From: Acinetobacter sp. Ver3
GTDB lineage: Bacteria > Pseudomonadota > Gammaproteobacteria > Pseudomonadales > Moraxellaceae
Direction: 5' to 3'
Assembly (NCBI RefSeq): GCF_000632455.1
Contig: NZ_JFYL01000010.1
Location: 1 to 64,000 of the forward strand
DNA: 64,000 nt
Positions 28,221 through 37,330 of the stretch are shown here, piece after piece. Positions within the stretch are counted from its first letter, which is position 1. Each line of letters starts with the position of its first letter. The notes beneath the pieces were generated by a model, which was given only the letters and a program-made list of their open reading frames with translations, was not told the DNA's origin and did not search any database. The position numbers were made by a program, and so were the translations under genes.

Positions 28221-29309
28221 TTAGAAGCGATAGCCTACACCAGCATAACCAATGATAGGATTTACTTCTAAATCAACTTCCGATGAAAATAATGTTCCGA
28301 GTTTATCATCGTTGACTTCAATTGTGGTTTTACCTGTTAGATGTGCATAACTAATAGATGCAACTGCAAACCAGTTCTGATTGAAGTCGTAAGTAAACCC
28401 AAGCGTGGCTATTGGCGCAAAACTCAATTCGGACTCAAGTTTAACCTTAGGATTTGCTGTACTTTTTTTACCTTTAATTAATGCATCGCCACCGCGTCCA
28501 TTTTTCATATTGGCAATCATGTGACCTGAATCAATTAGGTCTTTTTCAAGACTTGGATTCAATTCTAATTCATTGAAGTATGCGACCATAAGTCCAAGCC
28601 CAACATAGGGTCTAAATTTATTGATCCCAGTCTGTCCAAAATGGTACTGCAATTCCCACATTGGAGTCCATGCACGTGCTGTCGCAATAGAATTTCCATG
28701 ACTCTCAAGATCTGTAATTGGCAGATCATTCTTAAGATAGATTGTTGGTAAAGGTATACCTAAAAGTGTTGAATTTGCTTCGGCTGTAAATGGTGCTGTA
28801 ATCTTACCTTTACCTTGAATGTCTACTTTTGGGGGGAACCCAGCTTTACTCTCAAATGAGATCTTATCGTTGAAATGGTAATTGATCATGATGCCAAGTG
28901 TTGTGACATCATCTGCAGTCATTCCAGAACCATCCATACTCCAACTTTCAATGCCGCTTACAGTTGAAGTTCCACTTTGACTGGCTGGATAAGTATCACT
29001 AAAAGCATCAACGATCTTCAAAAGCGCTTGCATACTTTGATTTTCTTTTTCTTTATCAGGATCTAAGTTCTCAAAAACTGTAGAAAGTGTAATATCACCA
29101 TTTTTTGCAACTTCACCATTTTTTACTGCTGTACGAATTTTAGGTGCCTTGGCTTTACCTTGAGGCATAACATGTAATGGTCCGACTGAAATTGAATATC
29201 GTTTAAACCCTTCAGTTTCATCCAGATTAAAAAATGATGATTCTGCATAAATAGTTGTAGATGCAAAAACAATAGGTACGACCATGCACCAGAATGCTTT
29301 TTTCGTCAT
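28221..29309 (-). CDS. Long OmpW-family outer membrane protein, copy 3
   Basis: A 362-residue paralogue. Signal peptide about 22 residues ending IYAES; then GFKRYSISVGPLHVMPQGKA, ISFESKAGFPPKVDIQGKG, FRPYVGLGLMVAYFNELE and a terminal GYAGVGYRF. The leader GGACAGGGAGTCC before the ATG is a variant of the sequence before copies 1 and 2. Divergent details (PLHVMPQ, VAYFNEL) suggest this is the most distant copy. Function as for copy 2. Confidence 0.85.
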   Translation of the reverse strand: MTKKAFWCMVVPIVFASTTIYAESSFFNLDETEGFKRYSISVGPLHVMPQGKAKAPKIRTAVKNGEVAKNGDITLSTVFENLDPDKEKENQSMQALLKIVDAFSDTYPASQSGTSTVSGIESWSMDGSGMTADDVTTLGIMINYHFNDKISFESKAGFPPKVDIQGKGKITAPFTAEANSTLLGIPLPTIYLKNDLPITDLESHGNSIATARAWTPMWELQYHFGQTGINKFRPYVGLGLMVAYFNELELNPSLEKDLIDSGHMIANMKNGRGGDALIKGKKSTANPKVKLESELSFAPIATLGFTYDFNQNWFAVASISYAHLTGKTTIEVNDDKLGTLFSSEVDLEVNPIIGYAGVGYRF

Positions 29310-29572
29310 TTTGGACTCCCTGTCCGATTTTGTTGCTAGTTGTTGTTTTACATTCTTTAAGCGTTATATAAACATAAAATGAATCAGTTTGAAAAGCGTT
29401 TTTACTCATTTTTTTGATAAAAAATTTTTAAAAATCATGAATTTAAATCTTAAAAATCCAACATTTGTTAGGTTTGTTTGTGAATTTATTTCTTATTGAG
29501 TGACTTAGCAAAATAAAAAGTCAGATCAATTTAAATTGGCCTGACTTTTTTAACTTTATTAATTAACTAAAA

Positions 29573-30397
29573 TTATTGAAATCGGGATAAATCCTCTTCA
29601 GGGCGAGCAGTTAATACCTCGACACCTGTTTTAGTGACTAAAACAGTATGTTCATATTGCGCAGATAATTTATGATCTTTCGTTACAACTGTCCATTTAT
29701 CACCAAGAAGTTTAGTTTGCCATACACCAGCATTGACCATTGGTTCAATTGTAAATGTCATACCTTCTTCTAAAACCATGCCTGAATTTGGTTGACCGTA
29801 ATGAAGCACTTGAGGTTCATCATGGAAAACAGTTCCAATACCATGACCACAATATTCACGAACGACACTGAAACGCTCTGACTCAACATATTTTTGAATC
29901 GCATGACCAATATCACCGATCGTCGAACCAGGTTTTACCGTAGCAATACCACGATACATTGCTTCTTGTGCAACTTTGCATAAGCGATCTGCAAGAATAG
30001 AAGTCTCACCACCCACGATGTACATCATGTTGGTATCACCATGAAATCCATCTTTAATCACAGTGACATCAATATTCAAGATGTCACCTTTCTTTAAGAT
30101 TTTGTTTTCAGAGGGAATACCGTGGCAAACCACATGGTTTACTGATGTGCAAATCGTATGCTGGAATGCAGGACGACCAGGCGCAGCACCATAGCCTAGG
30201 CAAGCAGGAATGGCATCTTGTTTATTCACAATATAATCATGACAAATCGTATCCAATTCTAGTGTACTCACACCAGGCTTGATATGCGGTTTGATCATAT
30301 CCAAAACTTCTGCCGCTAGTCGTCCCGCCACACGCATCTTTTCGATATCTTCAGCAGATTTAATTAAACGACGTGGTGCTTCATAAGTACTGTTCAT
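29573..30397 (-). CDS. map: Methionine aminopeptidase, type I
   Basis: A 274-residue metalloenzyme that removes the initiator Met. All five metal ligands are visible: Asp in NIDVTV, Asp in HGDTNMMY, His in YCGHGIGTVFH, Glu in FTIEPMVN, Glu in QYEHTVLV. Divergent from rpsB, the usual proteobacterial arrangement. A C-terminal extension of about 10 residues relative to E. coli Map is seen. Confidence 0.95.
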   Translation of the reverse strand: MNSTYEAPRRLIKSAEDIEKMRVAGRLAAEVLDMIKPHIKPGVSTLELDTICHDYIVNKQDAIPACLGYGAAPGRPAFQHTICTSVNHVVCHGIPSENKILKKGDILNIDVTVIKDGFHGDTNMMYIVGGETSILADRLCKVAQEAMYRGIATVKPGSTIGDIGHAIQKYVESERFSVVREYCGHGIGTVFHDEPQVLHYGQPNSGMVLEEGMTFTIEPMVNAGVWQTKLLGDKWTVVTKDHKLSAQYEHTVLVTKTGVEVLTARPEEDLSRFQ

Positions 30398-30513
30398 GAT
30401 CTTTAAAAACTTTTGGAAATTTGTGTGTGACTATGGTATAAATAGCCGCCCAATTTATCAAATGCTTTTCGTGAATAGATTCACTTAATCGGATGATATG
30501 TTGGTTAATAAAA

Positions 30514-30600
30514 TCCGCACATATGTCGACACATTCCTCTGGGTGCCCGTAAGGGTGGAGAATGCGGACATATGGAGGCCTAACCCAAACTTTTAAGGTA
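30514..30600 (+). ncRNA. Structured rpsB leader (candidate S2 autoregulation element)
   Basis: Nested pairings precede rpsB. TCCGCA (30514-30519) pairs with TGCGGA (30563-30568). Inside this are CATT-CTC/GAG-AATG and the hairpin CCC-GTAA-GGG (30546-30555). TGGGT (30540-30544) can also pair with ACCCA (30583-30587), giving a pseudoknot that reaches toward the ribosome site (AAGG near 30595). S2 represses rpsB-tsf through its 5' leader in E. coli; this region has the same position and complexity. Confidence 0.6.
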
Positions 30601-30606
30601 AAGAAA

Positions 30607-31359
30607 ATGGCAGATTACAACGTAAGCATGCGCGACCTTCTTCAAGCTGGTGCGCACTTCGGTCACCAAACTCGCTTCTGGAACCCAAAAATGCGTCAAT
30701 ACATTTTTGGTGCGCGTAACAAAATTCACATCATCAACCTTGAGCACACTGTTCCTGCGTTAAATGATGCATTGAACTTTGTTAACAATCTAGCAAGCAA
30801 AAAGAACAAAGTATTGTTCGTTGGTACTAAACGTGCTGCTTCTAACATCATCCGTGAACAAGCTCAACGTGCTGGTCAACCATATGTAGATCACCGTTGG
30901 TTAGGTGGTATGTTGACGAACTGGAAAACTCTTCGTCAATCAATCAACCGTCTTAAAGATCTTCAAACTCAGTCTACTGACGGTACTTTCGCTAAGCTTA
31001 CTAAACGTGAAGCTTTAGAGCGTACTCGTGAAATGGAAAAACTTGAACGTGCTCTTGGCGGTGTTAAGAACATGGGTGGTTTACCTGACGCATTGTTCAT
31101 CATCGACGTTGACCACGAAGCGATTGCAATCAAAGAAGCTAAGAACCTTGGTATTCCAGTAATCGGTATCGTTGATACTAACTCTAACCCAGATAACGTT
31201 GATTTCGTTATTCCTGGTAACGATGATGCGATCCGCGCTGTAACTCTTTACGCTACTGCGATGGCTGATGCGATTATTGCTGGTAAAGAATACGCTCAAA
31301 CTCAAGCTAATGCGCAAGCTAAAGGCGAAGAAGCTGCTAAAGAAGCTCCTGAGGCTTAA
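30607..31359 (+). CDS. rpsB: 30S ribosomal protein S2
   Basis: A 250-residue S2 protein. Signatures: [56 protein letters not shown] and [20 protein letters not shown], followed by an Ala/Glu-rich tail. The ATG at 30607 follows AAGG; an in-frame extension to 30562 lies in the structured leader. Followed by tsf with a hairpin between the genes. Confidence 0.97.
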   Translation: MADYNVSMRDLLQAGAHFGHQTRFWNPKMRQYIFGARNKIHIINLEHTVPALNDALNFVNNLASKKNKVLFVGTKRAASNIIREQAQRAGQPYVDHRWLGGMLTNWKTLRQSINRLKDLQTQSTDGTFAKLTKREALERTREMEKLERALGGVKNMGGLPDALFIIDVDHEAIAIKEAKNLGIPVIGIVDTNSNPDNVDFVIPGNDDAIRAVTLYATAMADAIIAGKEYAQTQANAQAKGEEAAKEAPEA

Positions 31360-31427
31360 TGCGATTTGATGCGGATTTGTCATTTTTGCGACACGTAATC
31401 GTGGCATCTTAAGCATCAATCAAGCAA

Positions 31428-31457
31428 AACGGCCCAGATGATTAATTTGGGCCGTTT
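31428..31457 (+). terminator. Hairpin between rpsB and tsf
   Basis: AAACGGCCCA pairs with TGGGCCGTTT over an AT-rich loop, followed by a T run. It resembles a terminator or attenuator that lowers tsf expression relative to rpsB, or adds independent control. Confidence 0.7.
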
Positions 31458-31499
31458 TTGTTAACAGATACATATCTCGACCGAATTTAGGAGAATAAC

Positions 31500-32375
31500 A
31501 TGACTGCTATTACTGCAAGCATGGTTAAAGAGTTGCGTGATCGTACTGGTCTAGCAATGATGGAATGTAAAAAAGCGTTGACAGAAGCTGGTGGCGATAT
31601 CGAGTTAGCGATCGACAACCTTCGTAAATCTGGTCAAGCAAAAGCTGCTAAAAAAGCAGGTAACATTGCTGCTGATGGCGCGATTACAATTGCTCAAGAA
31701 GGCAATAAAGCAATTCTTTTAGAAGTAAACTGTCAAACTGACTTCGTTGCTAAAGACGAAAACTTTGCTGGTTTCTCTGCAAAAGTTGCTGCTGCTGCGC
31801 TTGCTGCGAACGTAACTGATGCTGCTCAAATTGCTGAATTGAAACTTGAAGATGGTGCAACTGTAGAAGAAGCTCGTATTGCGCTTGTTCAAAAAATCGG
31901 TGAAAACATTCAAGTTCGTCGTGCTCAAATCGTTGAAGGTGAAAACCTTGCAGTTTACAAACACGGTTTAAAAATCGGTGTTGTAGTTTCATTTGCTGGT
32001 GATGCTGCTACTGGTAAAGGTATCGCAATGCACGTTGCTGCGTTCAACCCAGTTGCTGTAAATGCTGAAGGTGTTTCTGCTGAGTTAATCGCTAAAGAGA
32101 AAGAAATTGCTGAAGCAAAAGCAATTGAATCTGGTAAACCGGCGAATATCGTTGAAAAAATGGTAACTGGTTCAGTTGAAAAATACTTAAATGAAGTTGT
32201 TCTTGAGCGTCAAATGTACGTTATCGACAACGACAAGAAAGTTGCTGATGTTCTTAAATCTACAGGTACAACTGTTGCTCAATTCGTACGTTTCGAAGTG
32301 GGTGAAGGTATTGAGAAAAAAGCTGAACTTTCTTTCGCTGAAGAAGTTGCTGCTGCTCAAGCTGCTGCAAAATAA
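31500..32375 (+). CDS. tsf: Elongation factor Ts
   Basis: A 291-residue EF-Ts, the guanine nucleotide exchange factor for EF-Tu. N-terminal signature [16 protein letters not shown] with [15 protein letters not shown], core motif [13 protein letters not shown], and a C-terminal coiled region ending [19 protein letters not shown]. The ribosome site is TTAGGAG. A strong terminator lies after the stop. Confidence 0.97.
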   Translation: MTAITASMVKELRDRTGLAMMECKKALTEAGGDIELAIDNLRKSGQAKAAKKAGNIAADGAITIAQEGNKAILLEVNCQTDFVAKDENFAGFSAKVAAAALAANVTDAAQIAELKLEDGATVEEARIALVQKIGENIQVRRAQIVEGENLAVYKHGLKIGVVVSFAGDAATGKGIAMHVAAFNPVAVNAEGVSAELIAKEKEIAEAKAIESGKPANIVEKMVTGSVEKYLNEVVLERQMYVIDNDKKVADVLKSTGTTVAQFVRFEVGEGIEKKAELSFAEEVAAAQAAAK

Positions 32376-32395
32376 TTGATTCAATTATTTTGAAA

Positions 32396-32425
32396 AAGAA
32401 AAAGCCCTTTAAGGGTCTTTTTCTT
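32396..32425 (+). terminator. Terminator after tsf
   Basis: GAAAAAGCCCTTTAAGGGTC stem region with flanking A and T tracts (long T run to 32432). Confidence 0.8.
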
Positions 32426-32490
32426 TTTTTTTGATGGGTCTAAATGATATAAACTTTAGGATGAAATAAAAATATAACTTAGAGATCAAT

Positions 32491-33003
32491 ATGTCTCAGA
32501 AATCAAAAATGAGTATTGCTGCGTTAATTGTAGTCGTGGTCGCAGCATATTTCGGTATCGATTTAAAACAGGATTTAAAACAGAGTAATGAGCACAGACT
32601 CAATCATACGGATGTAAGTACTCACTATAATGATGCTAACCAACGAGAACTACCCTCTGCGGATAATGATGATGCCACAAAAATAGCCACACTATTTCAA
32701 AAAAAGATCAGTGATGTGCAAGTTAGGGCTTCTGGAGAAGTTGTTGCAATATTAAAAGATGATAATGAAGGATCTAGACATCAGAAATTTATTTTAAAAC
32801 TTAATCATGGTCAGACAGTTTTGGTAGCTCATAATATAGACTTGGCACCACGTGTTGAAAATATTCAAAAAGGGGATATCGTCAAGTTCTATGGTGAATA
32901 TGAATATACCGACAAGGGTGGTGTAATTCATTGGACTCACCATGATCCTAATAAACGGCATATTGATGGTTGGTTAAAGCATCAAGGTCGAAGTTATCAA
33001 TGA
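32491..33003 (+). CDS. DUF3465 protein, exported or membrane-anchored
   Basis: A 170-residue protein with an N-terminal helix (SIAALIVVVVAAYFGIDL) acting as anchor or uncleaved signal, a polar linker, and a C-terminal domain with the DUF3465 features VRASGEVVAILKDD, RHQKFILKLNHGQTVLVAHN, IDLAPRVENIQKGD and VIHWTHHDPNKRHIDGW. This is probably a small beta-barrel fold in the periplasm. The function of the family is not known to me. Monocistronic. Confidence 0.75.
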   Translation: MSQKSKMSIAALIVVVVAAYFGIDLKQDLKQSNEHRLNHTDVSTHYNDANQRELPSADNDDATKIATLFQKKISDVQVRASGEVVAILKDDNEGSRHQKFILKLNHGQTVLVAHNIDLAPRVENIQKGDIVKFYGEYEYTDKGGVIHWTHHDPNKRHIDGWLKHQGRSYQ

Positions 33004-33023
33004 ATTAGTTAATCAATGTAAAA

Positions 33024-33054
33024 ACGGGCTAAATTAAATTCTAATTTAACCCGT
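33024..33054 (-). terminator. Hairpin after the DUF962 gene
   Basis: ACGGG and CCCGT with an additional TAAATTA/TAATTTA pairing form a long stem past the stop of the minus-strand gene and before the end of the DUF3465 gene. Confidence 0.6.
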
Positions 33055-33097
33055 GCTGTATTTGCTAATTTAAGCGCTGATTTGGCGTGATTTCCAA

Positions 33098-33514
33098 TTA
33101 GGTAGTTATCTTATCTAGGTAAGCATCCATACACCATAGAGGGCCAATCAGAAGGAATTGAAGGTCTTTAAAGAAAGAAGGCTTTTTCCCTTCAATTTTG
33201 TGCCCGTAAAATTGACCTATCCAAGCCAAAACGAACAGAGCAATATAGAATCCTTTCCCGAATGGAAGAATAATGATAAGCCAAGACATGATCAATAATA
33301 ATGCTGCCATTGCAACCGCGAGTACAAGATCTAATCTTGCATAAAAGATGAGTGTTAACACCAGTAAAAGGGTAGTCAGTAATGCGCTGAAATGAGCGAG
33401 TATGCCAATGATCGAGAATAGAATCGTGGGTACGCAAATCCAGTGTAATGTTTTATTGGTTGGGTTTTGATGGCTATCACTATATTCATCTAACCATTCT
33501 GTAATTGTCTTCAT
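33098..33514 (-). CDS. DUF962 / Mpo1-like membrane protein
   Basis: A 138-residue inner-membrane protein with three or four helices. The family motifs are clear: SDSHQNPTNKTLHWICVP near the N-terminus and GQFYGHKIEGKKPSFFKD after the third helix. In yeast the relative Mpo1 is an Fe-dependent dioxygenase for 2-hydroxy fatty acids, using these His residues; bacterial function is inferred. No partner genes beside it. Confidence 0.8.
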   Translation of the reverse strand: MKTITEWLDEYSDSHQNPTNKTLHWICVPTILFSIIGILAHFSALLTTLLLVLTLIFYARLDLVLAVAMAALLLIMSWLIIILPFGKGFYIALFVLAWIGQFYGHKIEGKKPSFFKDLQFLLIGPLWCMDAYLDKITT

Positions 33515-33633
33515 CCTATTTCCTTCACTGATTATTTGAATTTTATTTATTCTATAAACTACAGTATGACATAAGATGATAAATCAAGATTCTTTTTTGT
33601 ATATTGGTCACATCAAAAAAAATTAAAAATAAT

Positions 33634-33655
33634 AAAGCCACTCAATGAGTGGCTT
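33634..33655 (-). terminator. Terminator after rlpA
   Basis: AAGCCACT / AGTGGCTT with loop CAATG, followed on the minus strand by a T-rich stretch. Confidence 0.75.
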
Positions 33656-33686
33656 GTCGTTAAATGCTTCGCTGAATCATGAGAAC

Positions 33687-34298
33687 CTAAGAGTTTGGAC
33701 CATCCACACGTTCGATGCTTACACGCGCAGTACCAGCATTGGTAATACCAAGAGATTTCGCAGCACCGTAAGATAAATCTACAACACGATTACCATGAAA
33801 TGGGCCACGATCATTTACTTTAACAACGACGCTTTTACCATTTGATTTATTCGTTACACGAATATAGCAATTAAGAGGTAGGCTACGATGCGCTGCAGTA
33901 AGTGCATTCATATCAAATGTTTCGCCACTTGCAGTTTTACGACCGTGAAATTGACGACCGTACCAAGAAGCAACGCCTGTTTGACTAAAACGACGAACAG
34001 TGTTTGAAGCAACATTATTAAGTTTATCAATCACTGAAGGCTCTTCAACAGGTACTTGAATTTTCGCTGCGATTGTTTCGCGACGAATTTTATCACCTGA
34101 ACTTTCAGTAATTGCTAAACTGTTTAAATTCGAGAAGTGCGAATTGAAACTTGTAGAGTCTTTGCTAATCACGCGTGAAGCAAGACTTGATTGGTCAACA
34201 TCATTATTCAGATAAGATGATTGAACCAGCTCGGCATGAGTTTGAGACAAAGCCAAACTAATACCTAATATTGATAACATTTTCAGCGAAGCATGCAT
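33687..34298 (-). CDS. rlpA: RlpA-type septal lytic transglycosylase, non-lipoprotein
   Basis: A 203-residue exported protein. Signal peptide (MLSILGISLALSQTHA, cut before E), a Ser/Asn-rich linker, then a double-psi beta-barrel: GVASWYGRQFHGRKTASGE, FDMNALTAAHRSLPLNCYIR, and VVVKVNDRGPFHGNRVVDLS with the catalytic Asp of the RlpA site. RlpA cleaves naked glycan strands at division septa. It lacks both the lipobox Cys and the SPOR domain of E. coli RlpA, so targeting must differ. AAGGAG gives a clear start. Confidence 0.8.
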   Translation of the reverse strand: MHASLKMLSILGISLALSQTHAELVQSSYLNNDVDQSSLASRVISKDSTSFNSHFSNLNSLAITESSGDKIRRETIAAKIQVPVEEPSVIDKLNNVASNTVRRFSQTGVASWYGRQFHGRKTASGETFDMNALTAAHRSLPLNCYIRVTNKSNGKSVVVKVNDRGPFHGNRVVDLSYGAAKSLGITNAGTARVSIERVDGPNS

Positions 34299-34581
34299 CG
34301 TTTAACTCCTTGGAACCCTAAGTTAATTATCTAAGTTGCTGATAATTAACCTAAATGGTCTGTAAATTTACTTGTGCAACTGCATTTAACGGTAGTGGAT
34401 GATATTCATCCTGATACAAAAGTGTCTAGCTTTATTTTCACTTTAGTTACAAAAACGACAAATTATCACAAAATTTGGTTAATAATTAATCAATAGTGTA
34501 ACAAAATATGTAAAATGTGCAAATAGTGAACTTAATCACAAAAATATTTATTGACTTTTGTGAAAACAAGTAGATTTATAT

Positions 34582-35583
34582 TTATCTACTCGCGATTTCA
34601 GTCCCTAAAAGCCACAGTGCAGTTGCATACATTCGACTACGGTTATAGGTCGTAATGACTTGAAAATTAGGATATGTAAGGTAATAAGCTGGTCCATAAT
34701 TTTCTTGTAGTTGAATCACATTGACCATGTCTAAGTCATCTATTTTAACAATAGGATTGAGTGGGCTAATGCCTTGAACTTTTAATGCACCATATGGGGT
34801 AGGTTGTGTTAAGTCTTTGGCTATGATGGCATCCGCATTATTTCCTTGGTAGCGTGCGGCAAAAGCAATCGGTTGATCTCGTTGCCAACCATGTTGAGCA
34901 AGATAATTTGCAATAGAACCAATTGCATCTACAGCAGAGTTTCTGAGATCGATATGACCATTACCGTCATAATCCACACCAAATTTCGGAATATTGCTTG
35001 GCATAAATTGAGGATAGCCCACAGCACCAGCATAAGAGCCAACGACTGAATTAGCTGGAATGCCATCCTTATAAGACCATGCAATCAAAGCGCTTAATTC
35101 ATCTTGAAAGTATTGTGCACGTCGTTCATATCCAAACCCTAACGTGGCTAGGGCATCACGTGTGATGAATGAGCCTTTATTTGCCCCAAAACCTGTCTCT
35201 ACGCCGAGAATACCAAGAATAATGGACTGAGGAACACCGAACTGCTGTTCTGCTCGATTTAAAGTGTCTGCATACTGATTTTTAAAACGCACACCTCGTT
35301 GAATTGTACTTTCTGCTAAAAAATTCTTTTTGTATTCGTACCAAGGTTTGCTTTCTCCTGGGCGATTCATAATGTTGATAATATTTGGTAGGTTTTTTGA
35401 CCCATTCATGGCCCAGTCAACTTGCTCAGCACTCAAACCATAGGTCTGCATCGTTTTTAGTTTAAAATTTTGATATTGAGGATGTTGAGCGAAGTCATTG
35501 GCTTGAACAAAACTTGTGACCATAAACGCACTGAGTGCTAGACCAATACGTTGTAATTTAACATTAAAATTTTCAAATAACAT
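34582..35583 (-). CDS. mltB: Lytic murein transglycosylase B-type
   Basis: A 333-residue exported SLT-superfamily family 3 transglycosylase. Signal-like N-terminus (GLALSAFMVTSFVQA), then KPWYEYKKNFL and the catalytic Glu in ILGVETGFGANKG. Fold residues YAGAVGYPQFMPSNIPKFGVDYDGNG give the substrate cleft, and ITTYNRSRMYATALWLLG closes the domain. It cuts glycan strands to form 1,6-anhydro-MurNAc ends. No lipobox is seen. ATG 35583 is favoured over 35622 because it gives a normal signal peptide. Confidence 0.85.
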   Translation of the reverse strand: MLFENFNVKLQRIGLALSAFMVTSFVQANDFAQHPQYQNFKLKTMQTYGLSAEQVDWAMNGSKNLPNIINIMNRPGESKPWYEYKKNFLAESTIQRGVRFKNQYADTLNRAEQQFGVPQSIILGILGVETGFGANKGSFITRDALATLGFGYERRAQYFQDELSALIAWSYKDGIPANSVVGSYAGAVGYPQFMPSNIPKFGVDYDGNGHIDLRNSAVDAIGSIANYLAQHGWQRDQPIAFAARYQGNNADAIIAKDLTQPTPYGALKVQGISPLNPIVKIDDLDMVNVIQLQENYGPAYYLTYPNFQVITTYNRSRMYATALWLLGTEIASR

Positions 35584-35789
35584 AACAGCAGCAGATCCAA
35601 TTATTATCGGTGATAGATGCAAAGGTATAAGTGTTGATAAGGATTAAAAGTTCAGCATCATTTGATTAATCGCAATGTTTATTAAGATAACATTAGGTCG
35701 TGATGGATTCACAAAAACCTACATAAAAAGTGTAAAAATGGATGAATTATGTCTTTTATTTATTCAATATTGTTGAACCATCTTTAAAA

Positions 35790-35821
35790 CATAAAAAAAC
35801 CTAGCTTTAGCTAGGTTTTTG
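35790..35821 (-). terminator. Terminator after the queF operon
   Basis: AAAAAACCTAGCTTTAGCTAGGTTTTT: stem ACCTAGCT/AGCTAGGT with A and T tracts, 12 bases after the stop of the 217-residue protein gene. Confidence 0.85.
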
Positions 35822-35832
35822 ATTAATCTGAT

Positions 35833-36486
35833 TTATTCCTGAATAAATAGCGTGTCATGATATTCAGCTGCAGCTAACAATTCTTCTTTAGTAAAGTTAG
35901 GAATGAGCTTATCAATAGCAATATGAACTGCTTTGATGACCGCTGAAGAAGCGATATCAGACGCCTTACGTTTAATCATCCCCAAATCTAGGGTCTTATT
36001 AAAATCATTCATAAAGTGACGAACTGCAGCTTCACCGAATTGTTTGTATTGTTCAGACAGAACTGCACGATTGACATCATTGCCTGCACGTACTTCTGCA
36101 AAGCTATTTTTTAAGTTTGTTACTAAATCAGCGGGTAATGGAGCACCGACACGATAATTACCCTCTGGATCTTTGAATAAACTTTTTTCAGAGAATTCAA
36201 TCGATTGTCTCACGACGTCATTTGGTGCTTTACCCAATAACTGTTTAAGTAGTACCGATACTGTTGATTTAATATAACCAGCAAGTTTTTCAGCTGTTTC
36301 TCGTTTGTCACTTGCAGGGAAACGACGTACAAGTTCAACTAAAATTGCATCGATAATTTCATCATTAATAGCGAGTGCAGTTTGATCACGCAAAGGGTAA
36401 AGTGGTTCGTTTGAATTTTTTTTCTCAATTCCAGTTTGAATATTCTTTAACAAAGATTCAGATGGAATAAAACCAAAATATGACAT
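35833..36486 (-). CDS. Uncharacterised soluble helical protein, last gene of the queF operon
   Basis: A 217-residue protein without signal peptide or membrane segment, mostly helical, with regions such as EIIDAILVELVRRFPASDKR and RKASDIASSAVIKAVHIA. No family is recognised. GAGG 8 bases before the ATG and a 25-base gap to queF place it in the ABC transporter-queF operon. The last residues are acidic (FIQE). The function is unknown; the operon position suggests a link to queuosine or the exporter but does not prove it. Confidence 0.7.
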   Translation of the reverse strand: MSYFGFIPSESLLKNIQTGIEKKNSNEPLYPLRDQTALAINDEIIDAILVELVRRFPASDKRETAEKLAGYIKSTVSVLLKQLLGKAPNDVVRQSIEFSEKSLFKDPEGNYRVGAPLPADLVTNLKNSFAEVRAGNDVNRAVLSEQYKQFGEAAVRHFMNDFNKTLDLGMIKRKASDIASSAVIKAVHIAIDKLIPNFTKEELLAAAEYHDTLFIQE

Positions 36487-36511
36487 CGTATAACCTCAAC
36501 TATTCTTCAAT

Positions 36512-37330
36512 TTATTGTCGCGCCAATCGAATTGGGCTTGGCATCCATGCAAAGTCCGATACACGACAAGGGTTAATGTCTAAACCACCACGGCGTGTAT
36601 AAGTCGCATATACCATCAACTTTTCAGGATTAAAGTTTTCCCAAATGTCTGCGTAGATTTGTTCAACGCATTGTTCGTGAAAGCCATTATGCTGACGATA
36701 GGAGATAATATAAGCTAAAATTGAACGATAACAAGGTTTTTTGCCACGATATCTTAAAAAAACTGTGCCCCAATCAGGCTGTCCTGTGACGGGGCAGTTA
36801 CTTCTTAATAAATGCGAATATAATTGAATTTCAACGATTTCTTCGGAAGACGCTGCATCGAGTTTAAGTAAGCTCGCATTAGGGTGGTTTTCAAGACGTT
36901 CAGGCTCATAATGGTCGATGCATATTCCTTCAGGCTGGGCAATATTCAACTGATCAACATCGAATAATTCAAGTCTGACTTCTGCATTAGCAGCTTTAGA
37001 TAGATCACGCTCGACTGTCTCAATAAACTGATTTTGAGATTCAAATTGAGCAAAATTCAGACTATTGAAATATAGCTTAAGAGATTTTGACTCGATGAGA
37101 TAAGGTGATGAAGCAGGTAGGTGCATTCGACCAATCGCAACTTGAGGAATCCCTGACAGATTCAACCAAGAAATTTCAAAAATATGCCACCAATCTATTC
37201 CTTGTTGAATACCGTCTACATGTGCGTACTTCGCTCGTGCTTCTGCGCGAGCAATTGGAAATAGCACCTCAGGTTGATATTCAGTTGGATAGTTGGTGTC
37301 TTTGCCTAAAAGAGATTGTTCAACGCTCAT
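36512..37330 (-). CDS. queF: NADPH-dependent 7-cyano-7-deazaguanine reductase QueF
   Basis: A 272-residue long-form (two-module) QueF. It reduces preQ0 to preQ1 in queuosine synthesis. The catalytic Cys lies in SNCPVTGQPDWG; the paired conserved Glu/His region follows at NGFHEQCVEQIYADI; the C-terminal RGGLDINPCRVSDF motif is present. Its ATG overlaps the stop of the ABC permease gene by one base (TAATG), which implies translational coupling. Confidence 0.95.
   Translation of the reverse strand: MSVEQSLLGKDTNYPTEYQPEVLFPIARAEARAKYAHVDGIQQGIDWWHIFEISWLNLSGIPQVAIGRMHLPASSPYLIESKSLKLYFNSLNFAQFESQNQFIETVERDLSKAANAEVRLELFDVDQLNIAQPEGICIDHYEPERLENHPNASLLKLDAASSEEIVEIQLYSHLLRSNCPVTGQPDWGTVFLRYRGKKPCYRSILAYIISYRQHNGFHEQCVEQIYADIWENFNPEKLMVYATYTRRGGLDINPCRVSDFAWMPSPIRLARQ

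Noticed and set aside
31719..32384. Several minus-strand frames over tsf
   Set aside because: Shadow frames of a highly expressed gene with strong codon bias; no start signals or family motifs.
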